Part shown: one piece after another, positions 16,373 through 25,177 of the stretch
Layout of the letters: each line of letters begins with the position of its first letter
Position numbering within the stretch: the stretch's first letter is position 1
NCBI RefSeq assembly: GCF_014154935.1
Contig: NZ_JACEHH010000009.1
Span: forward strand, 1-64,000
DNA: 64,000 nt
Direction: 5' to 3'
Source of the DNA: Stieleria mannarensis
Lineage (GTDB): Bacteria; Planctomycetota; Planctomycetia; Pirellulales; Pirellulaceae
Made by a program: the position numbers and the translations under genes
The notes under the pieces: generated by a model
The model's database searches: none
What the model saw: the letters and a program-made list of their open reading frames with translations, nothing else
Told to the model about the DNA's origin: nothing

Positions 16373-17013
16373 CGTGAAGGCTCCTCAATCCCTCCCAAGA
16401 GATTGCTCGGTAGGATGCGGTGCAACTCTTCCAGCCCACGGCGGAGCAAACCCGCAATTCGTCCCACCGATGAATCCATCGCGTCGGCAATCTCCTTCAG
16501 CTTTCTTCCCTCCAAAAAACGCAGCTCGACGACTTGTTGATACTCTCGCGGAAGTTGCTGGAGAGCTGATGCGAGGACTAGTGCTTTTTCGCCCCGGATC
16601 ACTCGGGATTCTGGGCCGGGTGAATCACTTGGAACCAAGTGCCAGATAACCGACAGCTCCTCATCCCCATCAGCGGGGGTTCCACTTGCTTTCCATTCGC
16701 GAGCGACATCACGCATCTTAGTTGAATGATGCTGGACGAGCCCCGTGAAAGTTCGTCTCAAAATCGTTTCCAGCCACGAAACAAACTCCTGTTCCGTGGA
16801 CCCTCTGAAGGTCGAAAAGCTTTGGAACGCTTGCCAGCACGCATCTTGAACAATATCTGATTCGTCGAAACGCTGGCGGAATCGCTGATGCATCTGGCGT
16901 CGAGCCAGCATGCCCATCACGGGGCGATATTGGGCGATCAGGCGATGGCATACCAACTCGCCACCATCGATCGCTTCCTTCAATTGCACCTCGAATTCGG
17001 ACTTCCCGATCAC
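16369..17013 (-). CDS. ECF-type RNA polymerase sigma factor coupled to Ser/Thr kinase
   Basis: About 214 residues, sigma-70 family, extracytoplasmic-function type. Region 2 is visible as FDESDIVQDACWQAFQSF and region 4 as LPREYQQVVELRFLEGRKL followed by a helix-turn-helix (IADAMDSSVGRIAGLLRRG). No sigma 1.1 or sigma 3 region is present. The longest frame begins at GTG 17028, but a GGAGG ribosome-binding sequence lies four bases before the GTG at 17013, so I prefer that start. Its stop overlaps the start of the WD40 kinase gene in an ATGA. Planctomycete ECF factors are often encoded beside Ser/Thr kinases, which replace classical anti-sigma factors; that a kinase modifies this sigma is inference from context. 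No neighbouring anti-sigma gene is seen. Confidence 0.9.
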   Translation of the reverse strand: MIGKSEFEVQLKEAIDGGELVCHRLIAQYRPVMGMLARRQMHQRFRQRFDESDIVQDACWQAFQSFSTFRGSTEQEFVSWLETILRRTFTGLVQHHSTKMRDVAREWKASGTPADGDEELSVIWHLVPSDSPGPESRVIRGEKALVLASALQQLPREYQQVVELRFLEGRKLKEIADAMDSSVGRIAGLLRRGLEELHRILPSNLLGGIEEPSR

Positions 17014-17017
17014 GTGT

Positions 17018-17022
17018 CCTCC
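17018..17022 (-). promoter_or_regulatory. Shine-Dalgarno GGAGG deciding the sigma factor start
   Basis: GGAGG on the minus strand, four bases upstream of the GTG at 17013. It would lie inside the coding region if translation began at the upstream GTG 17028, so it argues for the shorter sigma factor. Confidence 0.5.
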
Positions 17023-17235
17023 AGCCACCCTTCAGCACCTCTGAAAAAAACTGAAATGGCGCAAAAAACAGGTGGTCCGCTTGCACTATATCTGAGGAGT
17101 CAGTCCGAAGCGAGCAATTTGCTCCCCGGACTTCGCCAACACACGCGAGTCATCGATTCATCGTTCGGTCAAAAAATGCCAAAGGTCGCGTTGTATTAAG
17201 AAATTACCAAGGATAACGCTGGAATCTTCGGGAGA

Positions 17236-17889
17236 ATGTCTCAAGCGAGAATTAGCACAAGCGTCGACGGACAGCGGCTCAAGGAGCTTCGCGTGCGGAT
17301 CGGTTGGACGCAACAAATTGCCGCACAAAAATCTGGCTACACCGAGCGGTTGATTCGCAAGCTAGAAAGCGGTGGTCCAGTTGCACTGCAAACTCTCGAC
17401 GATGTTGTAGCGACCTATCGCGAACACGTTGCCGACGCAAATGACAGAGACTTGGGGCAATATGTTGCCGGCCGATCGCTGGACCAGCGGGCTGAGATAG
17501 CCAGCGATGCTCTGAACGCGATTTTCAACGATGATGACCTAAAGTTACTCGACTCCATTTTAGCTGCAGATGTGACCGTGTTTGTGGAGAACAGCAGCAA
17601 GCGAGGCCGAGCAGCCGCGCTAGCGCACTATCGCAGAGCTTTGGAGGCATTTGAACAGATTGAGTTTTCGGTCGATCACGTTGTTTCAAGAAACGGAGAA
17701 ATCGCCGTTTTTTGGTCCATGCGAATGAAACATGCTCGCAACTACCACGGCATCAGTGCGTCGGAACGTCGGATCGCAGCCAATGGTTGCACACTGATGG
17801 TCTTCACGGATCTGCAAATCAGTTTTCTGCGCGAGCACAATGATTTGGTCTTGTCTCAGCACAATACGGAGGACCGGAATTGCATGTGA
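17236..17889 (+). CDS. XRE-type HTH regulator fused to SnoaL/NTF2-like domain
   Basis: 217 residues. The N-terminus (about 10-65) is a helix-turn-helix of the XRE/Cro type (LKELRVRIGWTQQIAAQKSG, ERLIRKLESG). The C-terminal half (about 85-205) looks like a SnoaL/NTF2-fold ligand pocket (LNAIFNDDDLKLLDSILAAD, then VTVFVENSSKRGRAAALAHY), a fold that often binds small hydrophobic ligands. This suggests a one-component sensor-repressor, though the ligand is unknown. It is transcribed away from the ECF sigma-kinase pair across a 220-bp gap and could control it. The ATG at 17236 has GGGAG only one base upstream, an unusually tight spacing; no better in-frame start was found. Moderate confidence in the two-domain call, low for a specific target. 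Confidence 0.75.
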   Translation: MSQARISTSVDGQRLKELRVRIGWTQQIAAQKSGYTERLIRKLESGGPVALQTLDDVVATYREHVADANDRDLGQYVAGRSLDQRAEIASDALNAIFNDDDLKLLDSILAADVTVFVENSSKRGRAAALAHYRRALEAFEQIEFSVDHVVSRNGEIAVFWSMRMKHARNYHGISASERRIAANGCTLMVFTDLQISFLREHNDLVLSQHNTEDRNCM

Positions 17890-17913
17890 GCATTCGACAA
17901 ATGCGGAATGCTG

Positions 17914-18522
17914 CTATGGATTCTGAATTTGCCTCCACCACATATCGCCTGGATCAGTGTTCGCACCGACATCGTTCAAGCAGTTCAGACACGACGAAAA
18001 GCCATTCGGTTTTGTACCTAGGACAAGGCAATTCAATACGTTTGGCAAAACACTCTGTAGACCGAGAAAGATTTGGCAGAGGTCGGGATCAACGATGAAA
18101 TGCCGTCGGGACGCATCTACATCGCGCTGAACCGGTCGATCACTGGACGAATAGTTCAGAATCTGCGCGATCCGTTTAACCTCTGTGAAAGGTTCCAGGT
18201 TATTCGATCTGATTCGCCAACCGACTGAAATCGGAATGCGATCCAGCCGCACGGAGCGTGTGTTGTGATCGTATCCCGGCAACGCCGTTGCAAAGAACGG
18301 AAGAGATTCCTCCCTTCGGAGAATAGCTGTTGCCTCCCGTTTCGCCGCATCGGTGTATCGATCACCGTCTAGAAGCAGCTTTCGTTCGTGCCGTCGGTGG
18401 CGGACACCGCTGCGTGTATTGGTGGTGTTGCCTCCACTGCCCTGCGGCCGCTGCCGGAGCAGCGACTCCAGCCTGTATGTGGCGGACGCTCCAATGACAG
18501 CCCGAAATCGTTTTGCCCCCAT
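17914..18522 (-). CDS. Unrecognised ORF or gene remnant in a 650-bp gap
   Basis: A 202-residue frame with an ATG at 18522, in a stretch (17890-18544) that otherwise has no gene. The product is rich in Arg and Ser, has no recognisable domain, and its first codons lie inside a copy of the GGCAAAACGATG intergenic repeat, so the start is doubtful. The middle part (LDRIPISVGWRIRSNNLEPF) reads more like protein than the ends. It may be a decayed gene or chance. I would not name it. Confidence 0.2.
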   Translation of the reverse strand: MGAKRFRAVIGASATYRLESLLRQRPQGSGGNTTNTRSGVRHRRHERKLLLDGDRYTDAAKREATAILRREESLPFFATALPGYDHNTRSVRLDRIPISVGWRIRSNNLEPFTEVKRIAQILNYSSSDRPVQRDVDASRRHFIVDPDLCQIFLGLQSVLPNVLNCLVLGTKPNGFSSCLNCLNDVGANTDPGDMWWRQIQNP

Positions 18523-18536
18523 GGTTTTGCCGCCTC
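18510..18536 (-). repeat. GGCAAAACGATG-family repeat, two units
   Basis: On the minus strand the units read GGCAAAACCATGGG and GGCAAAACGATTTCG. They match the units at 21342-21444, 54669-54712 and 62911-63090. The copy lies just beyond the 3' end of the PhoD-like gene. Confidence 0.6.
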
Positions 18537-18544
18537 TCTACCGC

Positions 18545-20437
18545 TCACCGCTCCGTCGAAATCGATTCGGCGTAGGCCAGTTCACCCGTTCGGCCGTCGT
18601 AGTACTGGAAGACGACTTGGGGATGGGGGTAAGCGACCAGACGTTTCCCACCCAACTTCTGCGGCATGTTGAAGACGTTGTTGATTTGCACGACACAGAA
18701 GTATGGGTACAACCGCTCCAGTCGCGGCAGATCGGGAAGGATGTAACTGCTCCAGCGGATGTCGCACTCGCGCGGTCCGAACTTGAACTTGCCCGTCGCC
18801 GGGCGGTCGCTTTCGTCGTTGACCGGGACGTGGTTGACGCTGTTGTGTGGCCCGCAACAGAACTCCCAAACGTTGTCCGTGACCTTGATCGCGAAACTGT
18901 TGTGCAAGTCGCCGGTCATCACGAACACACGCTTGCCGATCTTTTCCCACTCGGCGATCAAGAACTCGCGTTCATCAAAGAATCCCGTCCAGGCTTCTTC
19001 CTTGTTCGCCGCATCGGCTTCGAATCCGCCCGCGCCGCTGTGGGGGATCATGAAGGGGACCGTGGAGATGACGAAGCGGAAATCGGCGTCGCTTTCACGC
19101 ATGCTGCGCAGCAACCATTCGCGTTGCGGGCGGCCCAACATCGAAACGCCCGGCTTGTCCCGCTCGGTCACGTCGTGCATTTGACGATCGCCACGCGTGT
19201 CGATGAAATAAAACTCGCAATTGCCGATCCGCTTTTTTCCGTAACTGCGACGGCCGATCGAATAGCTGACGTTGGTGTCGTCGACCTTAGCCGGCATGTG
19301 CAACCGCAAGGTGTGCGGGTCGATGACTTCGACAATGTCGTAGACGTACGAGTTCTTGTGTCCGGAATCGTCGTCGTATTGCATGTCGTTCACGCCGGCT
19401 TCGGGGGTGCCCCAGTGGACGTGCAGGTTTCCCATTTCAGAAAGCGGCATCTTGGTGAAGTCGGCGTTCTGGTCGTACAGCAGGTCTCTGTCGCGGCGCA
19501 TCGTCGCTTTGCCGAAATGAATCGGGTGGTGGTACTCGGTCGGGTTGGCCCAACCCAAATAGTCGTACCAGGCTTGGGTCCCGATGTCGCGAAAAACGGT
19601 GCGGCGATGGCGTTTGCCCGTTTCCGCCGATCCCCAGATGTCGTTGACCAATTCGTGATCATCGAACGTGAAGTAGCTGGGCACATGCCGATGCCACTGC
19701 GATAACGATTCACCGCGGTCGAGATACAGTTTGTAGTTTTCCCAGACGCCGACGATGGTCGGTGCGATTTGGGCGACGCGGGGCATCGCACTGGCACCCT
19801 GGACCAATTGCCAAGCCTGGGGCGGATACCGCCTTTGCTCCTCGTACAGCCAGTCGCCGTTCATCACGTGGAAATGGACCTTGTCGGCCCAGTCGCGATT
19901 GAGGTGTTCGTACGTGGTCGCCCGATGCCCGCCGCCATGCAGCGGGTTTTGGTTGGCGCAGGATCCGATCTGGAAACGAAAGTTGAACAGTCCGTCGGGG
20001 TTATAGGTGTCGTTTCGCGCCCCGGCAGCACTGGGCAAGGTGTGAAAGCTGCCGGGCAAACCGTGCGGCCGACCGTTGACCCAAACTTGATAGTGGTAGC
20101 GGGTGTCGCTTTTCAGACCGACCAGATCCACCACTCCGGTGTTGTCGTGACCGATCGTCGTCTCGCCGGGCTCGCTGACCGAGTCCATGGCGTCGGCCGC
20201 AGTGCCGTAATGGACTTCGAATTGTCCGGGATCAGAGGTCCGCGCCCAGACTCGCATCGAGGTCGCCGAAGGCTGCCCGAGCATCGGGCCGTGCGTCAAC
20301 CGGATCGGGTCGCGTGCGTTGGAAATCGCAATCGAGGCGTCGGCCGGGTCGGCCACATGATGCTTGGGCGGCGGAGTGTCTTGCGCGTGGACGATCGATG
20401 CCAGAGCAACCAAAGAACAGGCGAGCGTGGTTCGCAT
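18545..20437 (-). CDS. PhoD-type alkaline phosphatase/phosphodiesterase, secreted
   Basis: 630 residues with a signal peptide (MRTTLACSLVALASIVHAQD). An N-terminal fibronectin-like domain (LTHGPMLGQPSATSMRVWAR, about residues 45-130) precedes a metallophosphoesterase core of the PhoD family: IGSCANQN, MNGDWLYE, FTFDDHELVNDIWG, then a C-terminal GDLHNSFA. Such enzymes are metal-dependent (iron and calcium in characterised PhoD) and cleave phosphomonoesters and diesters outside the cytoplasm. The ATG at 20437 gives a clean signal peptide; an upstream in-frame TTG (20446) is less likely. A GDPD-like phosphodiesterase gene lies 92 bp upstream on the same strand, so the two may form a phosphorus-scavenging pair. 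No PHO box was identified. Confidence 0.9.
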   Translation of the reverse strand: MRTTLACSLVALASIVHAQDTPPPKHHVADPADASIAISNARDPIRLTHGPMLGQPSATSMRVWARTSDPGQFEVHYGTAADAMDSVSEPGETTIGHDNTGVVDLVGLKSDTRYHYQVWVNGRPHGLPGSFHTLPSAAGARNDTYNPDGLFNFRFQIGSCANQNPLHGGGHRATTYEHLNRDWADKVHFHVMNGDWLYEEQRRYPPQAWQLVQGASAMPRVAQIAPTIVGVWENYKLYLDRGESLSQWHRHVPSYFTFDDHELVNDIWGSAETGKRHRRTVFRDIGTQAWYDYLGWANPTEYHHPIHFGKATMRRDRDLLYDQNADFTKMPLSEMGNLHVHWGTPEAGVNDMQYDDDSGHKNSYVYDIVEVIDPHTLRLHMPAKVDDTNVSYSIGRRSYGKKRIGNCEFYFIDTRGDRQMHDVTERDKPGVSMLGRPQREWLLRSMRESDADFRFVISTVPFMIPHSGAGGFEADAANKEEAWTGFFDEREFLIAEWEKIGKRVFVMTGDLHNSFAIKVTDNVWEFCCGPHNSVNHVPVNDESDRPATGKFKFGPRECDIRWSSYILPDLPRLERLYPYFCVVQINNVFNMPQKLGGKRLVAYPHPQVVFQYYDGRTGELAYAESISTER

Positions 20438-20529
20438 GGTGGACAATCAAGGTGGCGAAAAGGGGAACACGATGGGGCTTCGGGCGCAGTCTATCCGATC
20501 GGGTGCCGGCACGTGTGGCGGTCGTCGTG

Positions 20530-21330
20530 CTATCGGGAACGCAAGAATTCTGCAAGTCCCGTCAGGTCATCGGTGTTGATCAGGTCCACGTTCGCCTCGG
20601 CCAGCAACGCCCACACGGCCGGGTCGTCGGGCGTGGCCCAAAACCGAACACGACGTCCGGCGGCATGGGCCTTTTCCACCACTCCATTCAATCGTTCTCG
20701 TTCGGCCGGAGGCATCTCCCCGTCGCCACGCCAGCTGAAGTTGCGGCCCCAGTGGTCGCTGATCAGCGGCATCAGGTCGGCTGACAGGTCCGTGTTCAAA
20801 TCCGAGAGCCGGCCGTCGATTCCGGCGTAACGCGTCGGATCGGACTTGATCACGTCGACGGCTCGATTGCCGCTGATGATCGCGGTGACCGGGCCCGGAT
20901 GAACACCTTGGTCATCGACGTGGGTCAAGATGTCGTCGTACTGGGAAAGGACGGCGTCCAGGGCGTGGTAAGTCGATTCGCCTTCGGATTTGAGATCGAT
21001 CAACAATGTCAGTGTTTGCCCATCACCGTGGACACTGCCTTCGTTTTGCTTGATTCGAGACCGCAGCGGGTCGAGGTACAGTCCTTGCAAGGTGCGTTCG
21101 GGCGACGTCTTGTCTCGGTCGTGGGCCACCAACAGCTCGCCATCGACCAAATAGATATCTGCTTCAACACTGCCAAATCCTTGGTCGAGGGCGTCTAACA
21201 GCGGACGGTCGTGCAGGTAGTCGTTGTGCGCGTGGGCTTGGTGGACGGGGCGGTCCGATTGGGCGGGCAGCGTTGACGCGGGGACGAGGGTGAGGGTGAG
21301 GAGCAGACAGGTGGCGATGGTTCGGTGCAT
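20530..21330 (-). CDS. Exported glycerophosphodiester phosphodiesterase-like protein
   Basis: 266 residues starting at ATG 21330, which opens a signal peptide (MHRTIATCLLLTLTLVPAST, cleavage near LPAQ). The mature part carries HAHNDYLHDRPLLDALDQGF, then VEADIYLVDGELLVAHD, the His and Glu-x-Asp...His pattern of the PLC-like/GDPD TIM-barrel superfamily. The usual HRG box is replaced by HAHND, as in the altered GDPD-like group, so hydrolysis of glycerophosphodiesters is likely but substrate is uncertain. The longer frame to 21360 runs into a tandem repeat and is unlikely to be translated. It precedes the PhoD-like gene on the same strand. Confidence 0.82.
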   Translation of the reverse strand: MHRTIATCLLLTLTLVPASTLPAQSDRPVHQAHAHNDYLHDRPLLDALDQGFGSVEADIYLVDGELLVAHDRDKTSPERTLQGLYLDPLRSRIKQNEGSVHGDGQTLTLLIDLKSEGESTYHALDAVLSQYDDILTHVDDQGVHPGPVTAIISGNRAVDVIKSDPTRYAGIDGRLSDLNTDLSADLMPLISDHWGRNFSWRGDGEMPPAERERLNGVVEKAHAAGRRVRFWATPDDPAVWALLAEANVDLINTDDLTGLAEFLRSR

Positions 21331-21341
21331 GGGCTTTGGGG

Positions 21342-21444
21342 GGCAAGACGATGGGGGCAAAACGATAGAAGGCAGAATGATGCGGGGCAGAATGATGCGG
21401 GGCAGAATGATGCGGGGCAGAATGATGCGGGGCAGAATGATGAA
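21342..21444 (+). repeat. GGCAGAATGATGCGG tandem array (GGCARAAYGATG family)
   Basis: Two GGCAARACGAT-type units (from 21342) are followed by four perfect 15-bp GGCAGAATGATGCGG units (21371-21430) and a partial fifth. It lies upstream of the GDPD-like gene start and downstream of the large dockerin gene, both on the minus strand. Confidence 0.9.
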
Positions 21445-21523
21445 GGTTGGGTTTGTTACGCACGCCTGGGGACTGTCAGGGGCGGATTGGGCGACGCGGC
21501 AACTCGGCTGTGCAAAATCGGGA

Positions 21524-24500
21524 TTAAAAATTTAGTCGTTTGAGGAACCGTCTGCCGAAGCGTCCGTAATCTTGGCCGTCGACATCGTTGTCGCCATCGG
21601 AATCGAGGTCGGAGCGGAATCCATCATCGGTCGGGGAACGCAGGAACGTCAATCCGAAGCGGCCGTAATCTTGGCCGTCCACATCACGGTCTCCGTCGGT
21701 GTCTCCGTAGTATCGAAAGAACGCATCGGATGCTTGATCGCCGAAGGTGGCGTCGTCGTCCATCCCCAACCGGCCGGATGTGACCAGGGATCCGACGATG
21801 GTCAGTTCGTAGTTGCCGTCGCGGAGCGAGTGAAGGCCGGTTGCAGCGGTGGCGACCGCCGGACCGGGCAAGAATGTCAACGTCGCGATTGTCTTTCCGT
21901 CTTGAAGATCAATCGCAAGCGACAGATCCACCTGCTGGTCGGTTGCCCGGTCGCGCACTGAAAAGGCGTTTTCGGTCGTTTCGACTTCGCCATTGAACGT
22001 TACCGTCAGCCGATCGACGCGGGAGCGTTGTGACTGGCCGTCGTTGATCACGATGCTTTCGATCGCCGGGGCGACGGCGGCTTGAACGGTCACCGAATAA
22101 TCTTCGACTTCACCATCAAAGGCGAAACCGGTCGGTTGCCATCCGCCGACCGAACTGAGCCGGACGCGAGCGATGGTCTGCCCCAGCGGCGCCGATTCCG
22201 GCAGGTTGTAGTTGAGTGTTTGCAGTCCGGCGAAGACGGGGGCTGCGGAAAGGATCTGTTCACTCGGTTGCCAAATCCCGTCGCGATCGAAGTCGATCCA
22301 CGCGTCGACTTTGGCTTCGTCCGCGTTTTGCAGATCGATGTTCACACCTGCCATCGGATGACCGATGTTGATGGCACCGAACAACACGCCATCGTCCAGT
22401 TCACCGTCGGCGGTGGGGGATGCGACGCCATCGGATTCTTCGTCACGGGTCGCGCCCAGGCGCGGCCCCGTCGCTCCATGGCGTGCTCCGTCTTGCGCCA
22501 GGGTCGTGGGATAGGTCGCCGGCGCATCACCGAAATCAAAATTGTCGAGTTCGGTGACCGACAGATTCAGCGCAGCCCAGTCCAGAGCGCTGTGTTGTCC
22601 GAGCAAGACATCCAACCGTCCGTCTTGCAAGGCGAACAGATCACGGCCGGTCAACTCGACCGTCAACGTTGTGGTCTCGGTCGTTGACAAGGCAGCGGTG
22701 ATGCCGAGCGCGGCGAGCGAGCGCGGCGACGAGACGTCTTCGATCCAGATCGCGTCACCGGTGGTCGCTGTGCCGGTTCCCCGCAGTCCCAGCGACAGCA
22801 CCGCCGAGCGAACCACCTCGTGAGTGGCCAGCGAGTACTGGAAACTGAACGGGACATACTGGCCGTCGGTTGTCTGGTCGCTGGACCGAATCGGCGTCCC
22901 GCCAGCCAGGGTTGTCACCTCGGCCAGCCAACTCGGATCGACGGGCAGCGTGTCGGCCGACGCCGATCCGTCGAACTGGAGCAAGTCGAAATCCCCCAGC
23001 ACGTACTCACGCGTTTGGCTGTTCGGACCTGCCATCCGTTGATTGTGCTGGGCGACGAACAGGCTGCTGGTCGGGTTGAGCGGGTCACCGAAATCGATCG
23101 GGGTGGCGTGGGCGTCGACCGTTGCCGGGGGTTGGGGCCCGAAACGGGTCTCGTTGACTAGTGTGCCTGTCGAACCGATCACCCAGTTCTGCGCCGTCGG
23201 TGGGTTCTGGACGATGAACTGATCGGCGCGGGCGTTCCAAAACACCATCCCGGCGCCACCCCAACCGTGTCCGCTGCCAAAGTTTCCCCGGTTGCGAGCT
23301 TCGATCATGTTGTCGGTCGAGATCGTGTCATACAGCGTTCCCGAGGACCAGCGTTGGTGTGGTCCGGTCGAACTGTGCGAGTCGACCGCGACGCCATCGA
23401 GAAACACATTCGGACCGCGGTTGCGCCATGACGAGTTGTTGACAAAATCATGTCGCCCATTTTCCGAATAGAGGTTGCGCATCAAGACGAATTGGCCGTC
23501 GATCGTGAACGGATATCGGCGGGCGCCGGTGATGATGGAAACCGGGTCCAAGCTTTGTGCATCGTCCACCGTGACACGCAGCGCGCGGCTGGTGGCGTGA
23601 ACGGTGGCAAACACGAAGTGCTGGCCGGTGACGTTCCGAACCCAGGCGTCTCGGACCGACTGCAGTTCGATGAACGTCGTCGCGTGTGCCTCATCGGTCG
23701 GGCTCGTGAAATCCGAGACGCCGCGAATGTTTTCGATGCCGACATTTTCAATACGGGGGAACGTGTATCGAAACACGGTGCCGCCACCAAACTCCTGCTG
23801 GAACGATGACATCAAAGGCGCGTTGAAAAACACGCGATCGCCTTCGATGCGTGTGATGACGCGTTCGTACAGGTGATCGAAATTTCCGCCCGGTTCCCAT
23901 TGATTCACCGTGCCGCCGTCACTGCGCGGCGGGATCGAATCCATTCCGATCTCCGAAATCCACTCGGCCGTGCTGGGGCGTTTGACGATGATCGGATCAC
24001 CGACGTTCCAGTTGGCGGTCGAATCAACGCGCAGACTGGTCGCCCCCACCGGCACATATTTATCGACGATGTTGTGGGTCGTATTGGAGATGCCCGACGC
24101 CCATCCCGATGGCTGGCCGACCAGAATCAGCGAGCGTTGTGTTGTCCCGGTGCCGCGGAGGATCGTGCTGGTCAACGGATCTTCACCGTCGCCGACGCCG
24201 CGGAGCACCACGCCGTCGTCCAGGATGGTCAGTTGGTCGCTGATTTGATATTCGCCCGCGGTCAATTGCACGACCCCGCGATAACCATCCGGGCCGACGG
24301 GAAAGGTCGCGACCTGATCGATCGCCGCCTGCAACGCCGCCATGTCGTCACCGGCCGTCGGTGCGACGGTCACAAATCGTGACGGATCAATCGTTGCGGT
24401 GACATCGGGCAACGGCTGGTCGCTGTTGCGATAACCGGCCGATGAAAAGTCGGCGATGCGGTTGCCCAACGCGTCCAACGGGTGAATCAATCGACCGGCG

Positions 24501-25177
24501 TCGCCGTAATACGCCAACGACGATTCATCCACCGTCTGTTGCACTTCTTGGACGCGGATGTTGTCCAAACGCATGGTATTCAATCCGACCGTTCCCCACG
24601 CGTAGACTCGAAACGTAACCGGTGTCGTTTGCCCGCTCAATTCTGGGATCCCTTCCAGTGGAACGTGAACCGATTCAAAAACGTCTTCGCTGGTGATCTG
24701 TCCGCTGGCCAGCTTGGTCGAATAATTATTGCCGCCCGGCCCCGGATCGTTATCAAAGTAAACCGAATAACTGTCTTTCGAATCCGGATCATTGCGACGG
24801 ATTTGCATGCTGAATCGGGCAAGATCCAGCACGTATCCGTCGATCGGTGTGATCGTCAATTCAAAGTAGTCTTCTTGTCCACCGGCGGGTGTCGGTTCGC
24901 TGGTCTCGTTGAAAGCACCGCCAAGCGCCAGACCGTTTGGGGGCTGGCCGTTGCCCGTCCAGCCCAGGCTGAGCGGTGAACTGATCTCGCTGGCGAGCGT
25001 CTCGGCATGCGTGTCGACCGAATACAGTTCGGGCGTGACGTTGGTGTGGTTGGCAAACTCGTAGAACGCCAGATCCGCTCCCGCAGCGAGCAGTTTCCGA
25101 TGCCCCAATGATTGCAGCAACGGGAGTCTGCGCCTCGATTGACGACGTTGTTTTTGGGGGCCGAATGAGAGTTTCAT
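21524..25177 (-). CDS. Large secreted beta-helix / GEVED / dockerin protein
   Basis: 1217 residues from ATG 25177. The N-terminus has the planctomycete LEPR-like export signal (RRLPLLQSLGHRKLLAAG). Next come a jelly-roll-like region, a pectate-lyase-type parallel beta-helix (about 280-680, beginning DDMAALQAAIDQVATF, with VVLRGVGDGED), a DNRLP-type region, a GEVED domain (about 905-1045: FGDAPATYPT, DAWIDFDRDGIWQ, GEVEDYSV), and a C-terminal dockerin type I repeat (GDTDGDRDVDGQDYGRFG and a second copy DSDGDNDVDGQDYGRFG). The fold suggests polysaccharide binding or lyase activity, but no catalytic residues were verified. Its start overlaps the stop of the upstream L7/L12-like gene in an ATGA, supporting this start over the upstream one. 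It is a second dockerin-bearing protein in the window. Confidence 0.88.
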   Translation of the reverse strand: MKLSFGPQKQRRQSRRRLPLLQSLGHRKLLAAGADLAFYEFANHTNVTPELYSVDTHAETLASEISSPLSLGWTGNGQPPNGLALGGAFNETSEPTPAGGQEDYFELTITPIDGYVLDLARFSMQIRRNDPDSKDSYSVYFDNDPGPGGNNYSTKLASGQITSEDVFESVHVPLEGIPELSGQTTPVTFRVYAWGTVGLNTMRLDNIRVQEVQQTVDESSLAYYGDAGRLIHPLDALGNRIADFSSAGYRNSDQPLPDVTATIDPSRFVTVAPTAGDDMAALQAAIDQVATFPVGPDGYRGVVQLTAGEYQISDQLTILDDGVVLRGVGDGEDPLTSTILRGTGTTQRSLILVGQPSGWASGISNTTHNIVDKYVPVGATSLRVDSTANWNVGDPIIVKRPSTAEWISEIGMDSIPPRSDGGTVNQWEPGGNFDHLYERVITRIEGDRVFFNAPLMSSFQQEFGGGTVFRYTFPRIENVGIENIRGVSDFTSPTDEAHATTFIELQSVRDAWVRNVTGQHFVFATVHATSRALRVTVDDAQSLDPVSIITGARRYPFTIDGQFVLMRNLYSENGRHDFVNNSSWRNRGPNVFLDGVAVDSHSSTGPHQRWSSGTLYDTISTDNMIEARNRGNFGSGHGWGGAGMVFWNARADQFIVQNPPTAQNWVIGSTGTLVNETRFGPQPPATVDAHATPIDFGDPLNPTSSLFVAQHNQRMAGPNSQTREYVLGDFDLLQFDGSASADTLPVDPSWLAEVTTLAGGTPIRSSDQTTDGQYVPFSFQYSLATHEVVRSAVLSLGLRGTGTATTGDAIWIEDVSSPRSLAALGITAALSTTETTTLTVELTGRDLFALQDGRLDVLLGQHSALDWAALNLSVTELDNFDFGDAPATYPTTLAQDGARHGATGPRLGATRDEESDGVASPTADGELDDGVLFGAINIGHPMAGVNIDLQNADEAKVDAWIDFDRDGIWQPSEQILSAAPVFAGLQTLNYNLPESAPLGQTIARVRLSSVGGWQPTGFAFDGEVEDYSVTVQAAVAPAIESIVINDGQSQRSRVDRLTVTFNGEVETTENAFSVRDRATDQQVDLSLAIDLQDGKTIATLTFLPGPAVATAATGLHSLRDGNYELTIVGSLVTSGRLGMDDDATFGDQASDAFFRYYGDTDGDRDVDGQDYGRFGLTFLRSPTDDGFRSDLDSDGDNDVDGQDYGRFGRRFLKRLNF

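Noticed and set aside
18353-19705. 450-aa plus-strand frame opposite PhoD
   Set aside because: PhoD on the minus strand has a signal peptide and metal motifs; the opposite frame has no domain.
21342-21444. CRISPR-like array
   Set aside because: Units are contiguous, with no unique spacers and no cas genes; a simple tandem repeat.
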